Below, one piece after another: positions 16,422-22,548 of a stretch of 28,741 nt of DNA. The DNA is from a virus. Below the pieces are notes generated by a model. That model was not told where the DNA came from. It was given only the letters and a program-made list of their open reading frames with translations, and ran no database searches. Position numbers and translations under genes: made by a program. The number at the start of each line of letters is the position of its first letter. The stretch's first letter is position 1. The stretch is taken from positions 1 to 28,741 of the IMG/VR virus record IMGVR_UViG_3300046000_005653. One strand, 5' to 3'.

Positions 16422-16982
16422 ATGCCAGCCAAACCAAAACCAATCGCATCAACCACGGCAATTATCGACCGTCCAGATCCATGCCCGCCGGAGTTCGTTC
16501 AATCCGCAATCAATGCGCTTCCGCCTGAAATCACCAAGGTCATTGTAGTCGATTACGGCGTAAAGCATCCCGCCCCGGAACTGATCACGCAGATTGAAGA
16601 AATGCTTGAAACACATACCATCTGCCAGCCATTCAGCCGGATTACCTATCTCGACAAAGATCAGAACGAACTGGGCTGCATGTCATCCGCCGCACAAGGC
16701 CATGTTCTGGGTGATCACAGACGCCGCAACCCGCAGCACTACTGCCAGCAAGGGATCGTAGCGCTTGTCCGCAATCCCGGCGAGATTACGGCATGGGGCA
16801 TGATTCCCGGACATATCACAAGCCCGGTCCCCACGCCTTACGTCCCGCCAGTCATTGAGCCGGTCGAGTATGTCGCGCCTGAGCCGGTCTATGCTTATCA
16901 GGAGCCGTCTGACGTCTATACCGACCCGATCCGAATCCTGCCGGAGGATCTCGCTAAACTTGACACTCAGCAAAAACCATGA
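16422..16982 (+). CDS. Hypothetical protein with Pro-rich C-terminus
   Basis: A 186-residue protein. Residues 20-70 look like an alpha/beta unit (PPEITKVIVVDYGVKHPAPE then an amphipathic helix). Residues about 125-165 are a Pro/Val/Tyr/Glu-rich extended segment (SPVPTPYVPPVIEPVEYVAP) that may be a flexible linker. Four Cys and several His are scattered without a clear zinc pattern. The 3' end overlaps the lipoprotein gene by ATGA, so it may be the last tail gene or the first gene of the lysis operon. Function unknown. Confidence 0.62.
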   Translation: MPAKPKPIASTTAIIDRPDPCPPEFVQSAINALPPEITKVIVVDYGVKHPAPELITQIEEMLETHTICQPFSRITYLDKDQNELGCMSSAAQGHVLGDHRRRNPQHYCQQGIVALVRNPGEITAWGMIPGHITSPVPTPYVPPVIEPVEYVAPEPVYAYQEPSDVYTDPIRILPEDLAKLDTQQKP

Positions 16983-17368
16983 AGCCCGTCCTTCTTCTCT
17001 GCCTCGCGCTCCCGGCTTGCACTGTGCGCCCGGTCATGAAATCAGGGGACTCTTACGTCAGCTTGGGCGGCTCAGTCTTCAGCAAGTCAACCAGTGAGAC
17101 CGCGAGTTATTCCGGCCCGCTTGGCAATCTCAGCTATGCCGATGCCGGTAAAGATGAGACGGTCATACCCGGTAAAGTAGCTAATTACTACGGAATCAAA
17201 GCAGTGACAGAAGCCGCAACTTCAATGTTCAGAACATCCGAATCAACCACTCGCATTCTGGCCAAGGAAGAAACCAGTCGGGCCGCAACGTCATCTGCCG
17301 CAGAAGTCGAGTCCCTTAAGATTCTTAACCCAGTCGAAGAAGTCGCACCCGTCATCACCAATCCTTGA
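16979..17368 (+). CDS. Phage lipoprotein
   Basis: A 129-residue protein with a clear bacterial lipoprotein signal: basic start (MKP), hydrophobic core (VLLLCLAL) and lipobox LPAC with the modified Cys at position 14. The mature part is Ser/Thr/Glu-rich and probably extended, lacking Trp. At the head of the lysis genes it could be a spanin-like, superinfection-blocking or envelope-anchored protein; nothing in the sequence decides among these. The start codon overlaps the previous stop (ATGA). Confidence 0.72.
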   Translation: MKPVLLLCLALPACTVRPVMKSGDSYVSLGGSVFSKSTSETASYSGPLGNLSYADAGKDETVIPGKVANYYGIKAVTEAATSMFRTSESTTRILAKEETSRAATSSAAEVESLKILNPVEEVAPVITNP

Positions 17369-17371
17369 CAT

Positions 17372-17650
17372 ATGAGTTATACAATGTCTGGCGACCAACT
17401 GGAGGAACTAGAGAAGCGATTGGATTCGCTGAATGGCTTGGCCGGTCTGATGAAGATCGTTGTCGGCGGGGCGGTTGGCGTTGGGATCTGGGTCGGTGCG
17501 ATACAATTCCAAGTAAACGCATCAACAAAGACCAATGACGACAATCAAGAAAGATTAAGGACATTGGAGATCCGGGGAGCAACGGTCGATCAAAGGCTGG
17601 AGAATATTTACGAACTCGTCCGCAAAATTGACACGAAGCTAAATCCATGA
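17372..17650 (+). CDS. Small membrane protein with coiled coil (XhlA-like or inner-spanin-like)
   Basis: A 92-residue protein with a charged N-terminal helix (DQLEELEKRLDSLNGLAG), one Gly-rich transmembrane segment about residues 27-46 (MKIVVGGAVGVGIWVGAIQF) and a charged heptad-type C-terminal helix about 52-90. Such one-TM coiled-coil proteins in lysis cassettes are known as XhlA-like hemolysin proteins or as inner-membrane spanins with a periplasmic coiled coil. It overlaps the holin candidate by ATGA, and an outer-spanin-like lipoprotein lies close by. The periplasmic part is short for a spanin. I am sure of the topology, not the exact role. Confidence 0.65.
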   Translation: MSYTMSGDQLEELEKRLDSLNGLAGLMKIVVGGAVGVGIWVGAIQFQVNASTKTNDDNQERLRTLEIRGATVDQRLENIYELVRKIDTKLNP

Positions 17651-17865
17651 ATGAAATCACCAAAACCAAATCTATCTTTAAGTCCAAATCCGTCTTTGCC
17701 GGGTTCTTGGTTGCCTTGGCCGGTGCGCTTGGATCATTCGCCCCAAACCTCGCTCCTTGGTTGGCTGCTCATGCCGATGTCGTCCTTATGGCTGCGGGGA
17801 TTCTTCAAGTCGGCCTGCGAATGGTCACAAAGGGTAGCGTTACTCTTTTTGGTGAGTCTGAGTAG
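17647..17865 (+). CDS. Holin candidate
   Basis: A 72-residue protein with a basic N-terminus (KTKSIFKSK) and two hydrophobic segments, about 16-33 (VFAGFLVALAGALGSFAP) and 43-60 (ADVVLMAAGILQVGLRM), then a short polar tail. Size and two-TM topology fit a class II holin, which makes the membrane hole that releases or activates the endolysin. It is coupled by ATGA to the upstream coiled-coil gene and lies before the CHAP endolysin gene, which lacks a signal peptide and so needs a holin. Its 3' part is overlapped in another frame by the lipoprotein gene at 17777. Confidence 0.7.
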   Translation: MNEITKTKSIFKSKSVFAGFLVALAGALGSFAPNLAPWLAAHADVVLMAAGILQVGLRMVTKGSVTLFGESE

Positions 17866-18052
17866 TTGTGCTCACGATTACAAGAAGGCAAGACAAACGC
17901 TTAAGGCTATTCCGATTGTTTTACCTGCCGCTCCGATTAACCCAGAACCGTTGCAATACGTTCCATTGATCCCCCGAACCAAGCACGAACTAGAAAGGCA
18001 AGCAGATGACGACCAGCAAGCCCTCGAGACCCTTCAAGCCCTTAGATTCTAA
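17777..18052 (+). CDS. Outer-spanin-like lipoprotein embedded in holin gene
   Basis: A 91-residue ORF that starts inside the holin gene in another frame and runs 187 bases past it. From ATG 17777 it has a basic N-terminus, a hydrophobic stretch (VALLFLVSL) and lipobox LSSC with Cys at 31. The mature 61-residue protein is proline-rich (AIPIVLPAAPINPEPLQYVP then LIPRT) and ends in a charged helix. Outer-membrane spanins (Rz1 type) are small, proline-rich lipoproteins often encoded inside another lysis gene. The frame is open further up (to 17651), but those residues do not look like protein. An in-frame ATG at 17771 is an alternative start. The role is inferred from layout and lipobox. Confidence 0.62.
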   Translation: MSSLWLRGFFKSACEWSQRVALLFLVSLSSCAHDYKKARQTLKAIPIVLPAAPINPEPLQYVPLIPRTKHELERQADDDQQALETLQALRF

Positions 18053-18155
18053 CGAGGAACGCAGCATCCCGGTTGGTTGCTTTCTGTCCTTTGCCTGCGG
18101 AATCGCCGCTGTCGTCTGCATCCTTGTTCGAATCATTTACTATTACATCCCATGA
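18006..18155 (+). CDS. 49-residue single-TM peptide of lysis cassette
   Basis: A small ORF starting with ATG at 18006, overlapping the lipoprotein gene by 47 bases and ending in an ATGA overlap with the next gene (18152-18155). The polar, basic N-terminal 20 residues (TTSKPSRPFKPLDSNEERS) precede one transmembrane segment (VGCFLSFACGIAAVVCILVR, about 23-42) and a Tyr/Ile-rich end (IIYYYIP). The tidy overlaps on both sides argue that it is translated. It could be an antiholin, pinholin or inner-membrane spanin partner; none can be shown. Confidence 0.5.
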   Translation: MTTSKPSRPFKPLDSNEERSIPVGCFLSFACGIAAVVCILVRIIYYYIP

Positions 18156-18379
18156 AAGTTTACCTGCTCAAATACCTTGCCACTTGGCTGGCCGACAACA
18201 ACAAGGACATCATTAACCTGATTGTCTCTGCCATCAAATCCGCCGACAACCGTTATGAAAAAGGACCCGAAAAGCTGCAATTCGTTCGGACTGCCGCTGT
18301 TTCGTATCTGACCGGGAAAGCCGGATGGGTTGTCGATACCGTTATCCACCTCCTCTTGGCTTGGGTCCGTAAAGCATGA
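18152..18379 (+). CDS. Small hypothetical protein of lysis cassette
   Basis: A 75-residue protein starting at ATG 18152 and overlapping the endolysin gene by ATGA at 18376. It has amphipathic helices (VYLLKYLATWLADNNKDIIN, and GWVVDTVIHLLLAWVRKA at the end) and a charged middle (YEKGPEKLQFV). The hydrophobic C-terminal helix could sit in or on the membrane. The pattern is loosely like small holin-associated proteins of the LL-H type, but I would not name it. Tight coupling with the endolysin indicates a lysis function. Confidence 0.58.
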   Translation: MKVYLLKYLATWLADNNKDIINLIVSAIKSADNRYEKGPEKLQFVRTAAVSYLTGKAGWVVDTVIHLLLAWVRKA

Positions 18380-18888
18380 GCACTCTCGCAGTCCGACAGA
18401 AACTGATCGACATTGCCCGCCGCGAGGTGGGGGTAAAAGAGGTTGGGCGCAATACCGGCAAACGGGTCAGGGAGTATCAGGCTGCAACCAATCTGGAAGG
18501 CACCGGCTGGCCCTGGTGCGCTGCGTTTGTCTGTTGGTGCGTCAGAGAGTGGGGCAAGGATCAGGACGTTCTAGCCGCGCTTAAAATGACCCCGGCGCAA
18601 TTTGATAAATGGAGACCAAGGACTGCTGCTGCTTTTGGGTTGGAGGATTGGGCGAGAAAGAAAGGATTGGAAGTCCTTGATGCTGATGACAAGCCGAATC
18701 TTCGCACTGGCGATATATTAACATTTGACACAAGTCACACGGGATTTGTTGCCGACGACGCAAAGGGAGTGATCCAGACCATTGAAGGCAACACAGGCGC
18801 ATCCGGCGGCAGGGATGGAGATGGCGTCTGGGACAAGAGCCGCAACTTCAAGGAATCCCGCCGTTTCATTCGTTTGCTCCAGCCTTGA
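18376..18888 (+). CDS. Endolysin with CHAP peptidase domain
   Basis: A 170-residue CHAP (cysteine, histidine-dependent amidohydrolase/peptidase) enzyme cutting peptidoglycan cross-links or amide bonds. The catalytic Cys is C48 in GWPWCAAFVCWC, the His is H121 in TSHTGFV, and the third residue is probably N139 in IEGNTG. The N-terminal helix (VRQKLIDIARREVGVKEVG) and the GDILTF strand are also typical. A helical insert covers about residues 60-95. There is no signal peptide and no separate cell-wall-binding domain, as usual for globular endolysins of phages of Gram-negatives. It is the last gene of the overlapping lysis cassette. Confidence 0.88.
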   Translation: MSTLAVRQKLIDIARREVGVKEVGRNTGKRVREYQAATNLEGTGWPWCAAFVCWCVREWGKDQDVLAALKMTPAQFDKWRPRTAAAFGLEDWARKKGLEVLDADDKPNLRTGDILTFDTSHTGFVADDAKGVIQTIEGNTGASGGRDGDGVWDKSRNFKESRRFIRLLQP

Positions 18889-18912
18889 AGCAAATCAAAC
18901 TAACTTATAATA

Positions 18913-19560
18913 ATGGGCATTGATCCGACTCCAGAGCAAATCGAAAAGCGAAAGAGGTCGGCAGTGCAATCAAGCCGCAAATGGAAGGAGAAGAATCCCG
19001 ATGCGGCAAAGAGGCATACGATGGCATTTAAGGAAAGGAACCCAGATTACGCAAAGCAGTGGGCCGATAAGAACCGTGCATACTTAACCGCAAGAGGGGC
19101 GGAATGGAGGGCGGCAAATCCAGACAAAGCCAAGGAATCGTGCAGGAAATGGAGGGTCAAGAACAAAGCGGCACGGGCTACTTATATGCGGGAAAAGCGC
19201 CGAACTTGCTGGTTTACGAAGATCTCCGGCAGGGTCAGATCCCGCCTGAATGAAGCGTTACGGGCTGTAATGGCAAGGAAGACATCATCAACTACGATCC
19301 TTTTGGGTTGCTCTATACCCGAACTTAAAGCGCATCTAGAAAGCCTGTTTCAGGAAGGAATGACTTGGGACAATCACGGCAAGTGGCATATTGATCATAT
19401 TATACCTTGTTCGTCCTTTAATTTAGTAGATCCTGCTGAACAGTATAAGTGCTTTCATTACACCAACCTCCAGCCTCTCTGGGCGCATGACAATCTCAGA
19501 AAAAGCGGTCCTCGTCGGATTGCCAAGTCCTTGACACAACCAACCAATCAACTCCCTTAA
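18913..19560 (+). CDS. Freestanding HNH homing-type endonuclease
   Basis: A 215-residue protein whose C-terminal half carries an HNH core: WHIDHIIPCSSFNL (first His pair), FHYTNLQPLWAHDNLRKS (Asn and last His). The N-terminal about 85 residues are basic and hold three copies of an NPDxAK motif (KNPDAAK, RNPDYAK, ANPDKAK), a repeat type often preceding HNH domains in phages and probably used for DNA contact. It stands alone between lysis and fibre genes, uses many AGG/AGA arginine codons unlike its neighbours, and is likely a mobile intruder. A nicking or packaging-accessory role is an alternative, but the position far from the terminase argues against it. Confidence 0.85.
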   Translation: MGIDPTPEQIEKRKRSAVQSSRKWKEKNPDAAKRHTMAFKERNPDYAKQWADKNRAYLTARGAEWRAANPDKAKESCRKWRVKNKAARATYMREKRRTCWFTKISGRVRSRLNEALRAVMARKTSSTTILLGCSIPELKAHLESLFQEGMTWDNHGKWHIDHIIPCSSFNLVDPAEQYKCFHYTNLQPLWAHDNLRKSGPRRIAKSLTQPTNQLP

Positions 19561-19563
19561 ATT

Positions 19564-19833
19564 ATGGCTTCCGCAACTCTCACTGCCGCATCTCCCAGCA
19601 ATACCTTTACGACCACCACCGGCACCATCTATTCATTGGGGGCTACTGGCAACCTTGGGGGCGGTCAGATCCTTCTGGAGTCTTCCCTGCCGACCAGCGC
19701 GACCGTGTTTGGTGCGCTGAATCAACCGATTTCCGCCAACTTCTTTTCTGAGTATCGTGCGCCAGGAACCAGTCTGCGGGTAACTCTCCAGAACGCATCT
19801 GCTGCCGCTTCAGTCAACGTCGAGATCACCTAG
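19564..19833 (+). CDS. Hypothetical fibre-associated protein
   Basis: An 89-residue Thr/Ser/Ala-rich beta protein (FTTTTGTIYSLGATGNLGGG, then ASAAASVNVEIT at the end). It lies at the head of the fibre gene group. The composition suggests a small structural or decoration protein. No family is recognised. It starts four bases after the HNH stop codon. Confidence 0.58.
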   Translation: MASATLTAASPSNTFTTTTGTIYSLGATGNLGGGQILLESSLPTSATVFGALNQPISANFFSEYRAPGTSLRVTLQNASAAASVNVEIT

Positions 19834-19842
19834 TCCGATCCA

Positions 19843-20025
19843 ATGGCTATTCTTAAACCAATCCTCAAGCCTGTCTTTGGGCCGACGATTACGTTCATTC
19901 TGTTTCGGCAAAGATCCGGTTCGGGTGGAAGTCCTCCGCCCCCGCCTGAGTCCTTCACTTACATCCAATCCGACAGCACCAACTACTTCCAGCCTGACGG
20001 CTTATCCCGTTACCTAATCCCATAA
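19843..20025 (+). CDS. Small Pro-rich fibre-region protein
   Basis: A 60-residue protein with a hydrophobic N-terminal half (LKPVFGPTITFILF), a Gly/Ser then PPPPP linker and a Tyr-rich end (YIQSDSTNYFQPDGLSRYLI). It ends four bases before the fibre gene. It could be an adaptor or small tail protein linking the fibre; this is inferred from position. Confidence 0.5.
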   Translation: MAILKPILKPVFGPTITFILFRQRSGSGGSPPPPPESFTYIQSDSTNYFQPDGLSRYLIP

Positions 20026-20029
20026 TTTT

Positions 20030-21427
20030 ATGCCTGACTACACCGTAAAAGCCGATGTCGATTCGATGCTCCGTGCCGACAACGACGCTGCGATCAGATC
20101 CGCCATCGGCCTAGGCCAAACGGACGCGCCGACGTTCTTGGCCCAATCCCTGACCGGCCAATCGCTGACCGGGACGCAGGCGACGAGTCTGGTTGATCTG
20201 GCGGCGACATGGAACACCAGTGGGACACCGACTGCGATCAAGCTCAACGTCGTCGAGACCGGGATTAACAGTCCCGCTGCGTCAAAGCTGATGGACTTGC
20301 AGGTGGGTCTGGTTAGTGTGTTTAGTGTGAGTAAAACTGGTCTAATTCAGTGCAATAGCGCCGGAGCGTCATTTCCTGGTGGAGTTTTCGCGGGCGGTAG
20401 CATTGGCGGCGGTATTGGCGGCAGCACGGTATCGCTAGCGAACAACACTGGTGCAGTAACTGTAGGCTCCAACGGTGAATTTTCCTTTTCCACAACAACG
20501 AATGCAAGTAGTGGCGCGAGGGACACCATCCTAGTCCGTGACGGAGCCGCCGGAATCCTAGCCCAGCGGAACGGGACCGCCGCGCAGGCGTTTCGGGTTT
20601 ATAACACCTACGATACAGCAGGAGCTAATTACGACAGGCTTTCGTTTTTCCACGCAGGGGGGCAGGCCACAATAGCAACTGAAGGATTTGGAACAAATGC
20701 TGCAAGTTCTCACCTTACTTTAGCGGCTGGAGGAACAACAAGATCAATTTTCTTTCAGACTGCTGGAAGTGCTAAATGGTTAATTAATTCGGCAGGAAAT
20801 TTCTTGGCACAGACAGACAACCTCTACGACATCGGCGCGAGTGGGGCGAATAGGCCGAGGAATGTTTATGTGGGTGGCTATGTAATTGCGGCAAGCGGCG
20901 GCGGCGGTGGATATTATATTGGTGCTTTTGGGGGAATTTCATCGATAACAACAGGGGTATTTAAATGGACAAATGGAGCGGCTGATGGCTTTGACCGTTT
21001 CCAACTAGGCGGCACCACCTCCGCATTCCCCGCGATCAAGCGCAACGGGACCGGGATTGATATCGTGCTGGCGAATGATTCGGGGCCTGCTCCTTTGAGT
21101 GCTTCTAATTTTGTAGCCAGTGGGTATTTCTCAACAAGTGGATATTGCATAGTCGGATCAAACAATGGCTATTTTTGGCCTGCTAAAGGAGGAATGTATG
21201 CTCCGTCTGACGGTGTAATCAGATTAAGCAATGACTCCGTAAGCGGATTTACCCGCCTCGAATTAGGCACTGCAAATCTTGGCATCTCTCGCGGAACAGG
21301 CAGTCCTGAAGGGGTCGTCACGGCTCTTGTCGGTAGCCTTTACCTTCGCACAGACGGTGGCGCAGCAACCACGCTCTACGTCAAAGAATCCTCGCCAACT
21401 CCAAGCACTGGCTGGGTCGCTAAATAA
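20030..21427 (+). CDS. Tail fibre / receptor-binding protein
   Basis: A 465-residue Gly/Ser/Thr-rich beta-type protein with the look of a trimeric fibre. The N-terminal 50 residues (VDSMLRADNDAAIRSAIGLG then QTDAPTF) are like shaft-attachment regions. Repeated strand motifs follow: GTPTAIKLNVVETG with ASKLMDLQVG, the NLYDIGASGANRPRNVYVGG motif seen in many fibre and spike shafts (about residues 263-282), and FDRFQLGGTTSAFPAIKR repeated later as FTRLELGTANLGISRG. The C-terminus (GSLYLRTDGGAATTLYVKES) ends in WVAK. It probably determines host binding. No chaperone-type intramolecular peptidase is seen. Confidence 0.8.
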   Translation: MPDYTVKADVDSMLRADNDAAIRSAIGLGQTDAPTFLAQSLTGQSLTGTQATSLVDLAATWNTSGTPTAIKLNVVETGINSPAASKLMDLQVGLVSVFSVSKTGLIQCNSAGASFPGGVFAGGSIGGGIGGSTVSLANNTGAVTVGSNGEFSFSTTTNASSGARDTILVRDGAAGILAQRNGTAAQAFRVYNTYDTAGANYDRLSFFHAGGQATIATEGFGTNAASSHLTLAAGGTTRSIFFQTAGSAKWLINSAGNFLAQTDNLYDIGASGANRPRNVYVGGYVIAASGGGGGYYIGAFGGISSITTGVFKWTNGAADGFDRFQLGGTTSAFPAIKRNGTGIDIVLANDSGPAPLSASNFVASGYFSTSGYCIVGSNNGYFWPAKGGMYAPSDGVIRLSNDSVSGFTRLELGTANLGISRGTGSPEGVVTALVGSLYLRTDGGAATTLYVKESSPTPSTGWVAK

Positions 21428-21438
21428 CAATTCCACAC

Positions 21439-21630
21439 ATGACCCCAACCTACAAACAAAACCTAGTCACCTCCCGCAACGCCAACCTCGCCGAGCAGCA
21501 TGATCTGCGGGAGAGATTGAAACAGTTGGAATCCGAGGAAACCCAACTCAAAGGCGCAATCGCCATTCTGACTCAGATCGACCAAGCCGAAGCCGACAAG
21601 GCCAAGGCTGAATCACAACCCACCACCTAA
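21439..21630 (+). CDS. Small coiled-coil protein of fibre group
   Basis: A 63-residue charged helical protein, with a heptad-like core (LAEQHDLRERLKQLESEETQ then LKGAIAILTQ). It follows the fibre gene by 11 bases and could be a fibre assembly chaperone or trimerisation helper. The coiled coil is clear but the function is not. Confidence 0.52.
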   Translation: MTPTYKQNLVTSRNANLAEQHDLRERLKQLESEETQLKGAIAILTQIDQAEADKAKAESQPTT

Positions 21631-21635
21631 TACCC

Positions 21636-21974
21636 ATGGCCACTATTACCATCCCACTTGATACTCCGGCAGAACGTCCTGAGGTTCCGTCGAAGACCTA
21701 CAATGAAATCTACATCATGGACCTTGCCATTTCGGCGCGGTCTATGGGGGCGCAGGACAGCATTTATGTTGAATATGTCCCATTTGACCAAGCTACTGGC
21801 GACCGGCTTTTGTCTGATCGGCGGGAGGTGAGGTTGCCTTTTTGGGAGGCGGTTAATTTAATTCCTTCGGCTGCGGATGCTTTTGGGGCGGTTGCCTTGT
21901 GCTTGCCGGATCTGATTGCTTATCAGGCGGCTAAAGAGGTTGCGGCTTTGGTGCCGGTTGTTCCTGCGGAATAA
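21636..21974 (+). CDS. Hypothetical protein ending the late gene block
   Basis: A 112-residue alpha/beta protein (TYNEIYIMDLAISARSMGAQ, DSIYVEYVPFDQATGDRLLS). It is the last gene of the fibre group, 30 bases ahead of the strong hairpin terminator at 22004. Late virion or fibre-accessory function is inferred from position. No family is recognised. Confidence 0.58.
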   Translation: MATITIPLDTPAERPEVPSKTYNEIYIMDLAISARSMGAQDSIYVEYVPFDQATGDRLLSDRREVRLPFWEAVNLIPSAADAFGAVALCLPDLIAYQAAKEVAALVPVVPAE

Positions 21975-22003
21975 GTTCATCGTCCTATAGATTCTCTGAG
22001 TCG

Positions 22004-22048
22004 GGGCAGAATGGTCCTTAAACAAGGTATCCATTCTGCCCTGCTTTG
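22004..22048 (+). terminator. Terminator of the late structural block
   Basis: GGGCAGAATGG (22004-22014) pairs perfectly with CCATTCTGCCC (22031-22041), and an inner CCTT/AAGG pair (22016-22019, 22024-22027) extends the hairpin. TGCTTTG follows. It lies 30 bases after the last fibre-group gene. Confidence 0.8.
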
Positions 22049-22057
22049 TTCGCTCCC

Positions 22058-22180
22058 ATGAGTTCCCTTCGCGTAAACAGTCCGAAATTAATCGGTCGTT
22101 TTCCTCGCCGCTGGTTACGCCTTAAGGCCCGACTCAAACGGAAAACGGATGGTCTCAGCCCGAAAGCTGAACGCTATTAA
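22058..22180 (+). CDS. Possible 40-residue basic peptide (doubtful)
   Basis: An ORF from ATG 22058 encodes a very basic peptide (13 Arg/Lys of 40; middle RFPRRWLRLKARLKRKTDGL). No ribosome binding site is seen, the start lies just behind the terminator hairpin, and the ORF covers inverted repeats that fit a structured RNA better. I list it only because nothing else codes here. Confidence 0.2.
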   Translation: MSSLRVNSPKLIGRFPRRWLRLKARLKRKTDGLSPKAERY

Positions 22181-22334
22181 GTCCCCTGATTCCATTGTCC
22201 GGGGACTCCAGTAACCCGCAGGAGGCACTCATCAGATTTCACCCTGACCTTGCGATCCTTTGACGCCAGCGGGGGCATCGACTGGTTCCTTCCCACTTAG
22301 GTTTCTCGCCACTGGTCAAAGCCTGTATCAACGA

Positions 22335-22370
22335 AAAAGCTCCAAGCGGTCGCAGTCACTTGGAGCTTTT
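22335..22370. terminator. Bidirectional terminator-like hairpin
   Basis: AAAAGCTCCAAG and CTTGGAGCTTTT form a perfect 12-bp stem with a 12-base loop. The A-run on one side and T-run on the other could terminate transcription from either direction. It is also nested within a further 8-bp stem (22316-22323 with 22373-22380), so it may instead be part of a structured RNA. Confidence 0.55.
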
Positions 22371-22377
22371 CCGGCTT

Positions 22378-22416
22378 TGATCCTGCCGTAGGGCACTAGT
22401 CCCTGCGACAGGATCA
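22378..22416 (+). other. Near-continuous 16-bp hairpin
   Basis: TGATCCTG plus CGTAGGG pairs with CCCTGCG plus CAGGATCA, with one mismatch and one T-G wobble and a 7-base loop. No T-run follows, so it is not an ordinary terminator. It is the 3' neighbour of the bidirectional hairpin. Confidence 0.6.
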
Positions 22417-22548
22417 GCTTGCCAGATACTAAGCGACCGAGATCACGACGCAAGGAAAAAGATCAACCCCCAACCGCTTAAGACTAAATCCAAAAAGAAT
22501 TCAAGTATTCGTTGACGGATCTAAAACATTGTGCAAATCTCTCTCCAC

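Larger units (their letters stand above)
22097..22480 (+). ncRNA. Candidate structured noncoding RNA
   Basis: A stretch of over 380 bases with no convincing gene but a chain of inverted repeats: CGTTTTCC/GGAAAACG (22097-22104, 22140-22147) around the palindrome GCCTTAAGGC (22119-22128); TCAGC/GCTGA (22155-22159, 22166-22170); AGTCCCC/GGGGACT (22180-22186, 22201-22207); CCAGT/ACTGG (22208-22212, 22281-22285) enclosing CCCGC/GCGGG (22215-22219, 22269-22273); TCAAAGCC/GGCTTTGA (22316-22323, 22373-22380) enclosing AAAAGCTCCAAG/CTTGGAGCTTTT (22335-22346, 22359-22370); TGATCCTG/CAGGATCA with CGTAGGG/CCCTGCG inside (22378-22416); TAAGCG/CGCTTA (22430-22435, 22475-22480). A T-G wobble in one stem favours the + strand. 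Large ornate phage RNAs such as GOLLD and ROOL are precedents; membership is not shown. Confidence 0.5.

Noticed and set aside
17364-17369. TTGACA at several gene ends (also near 9851 and 19532)
   Set aside because: No matching -10 at 16-18 bases in any of the three; probably coincidence of gene-end codons.
17651-17776. N-terminal extension of the embedded lipoprotein ORF
   Set aside because: This part lies entirely over the holin in another frame, is Ser/Pro/Trp-rich without structure, and would move the lipobox far from the N-terminus.
18906-18911. TATAAT just before the HNH gene
   Set aside because: The nearest -35-like element (TTGAAG) is only 15 bases away, and the transcript would start after the ATG.
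22512-22540. TTGACG as a -35 for an early promoter
   Set aside because: The -10 position at the right spacing reads AAATCT, a poor match; I cannot support a promoter.
21975-22548. A tRNA or tmRNA in the non-coding interval
   Set aside because: No cloverleaf with a TTCGAAT-type T loop and CCA end and no tmRNA-like ends were found by eye.
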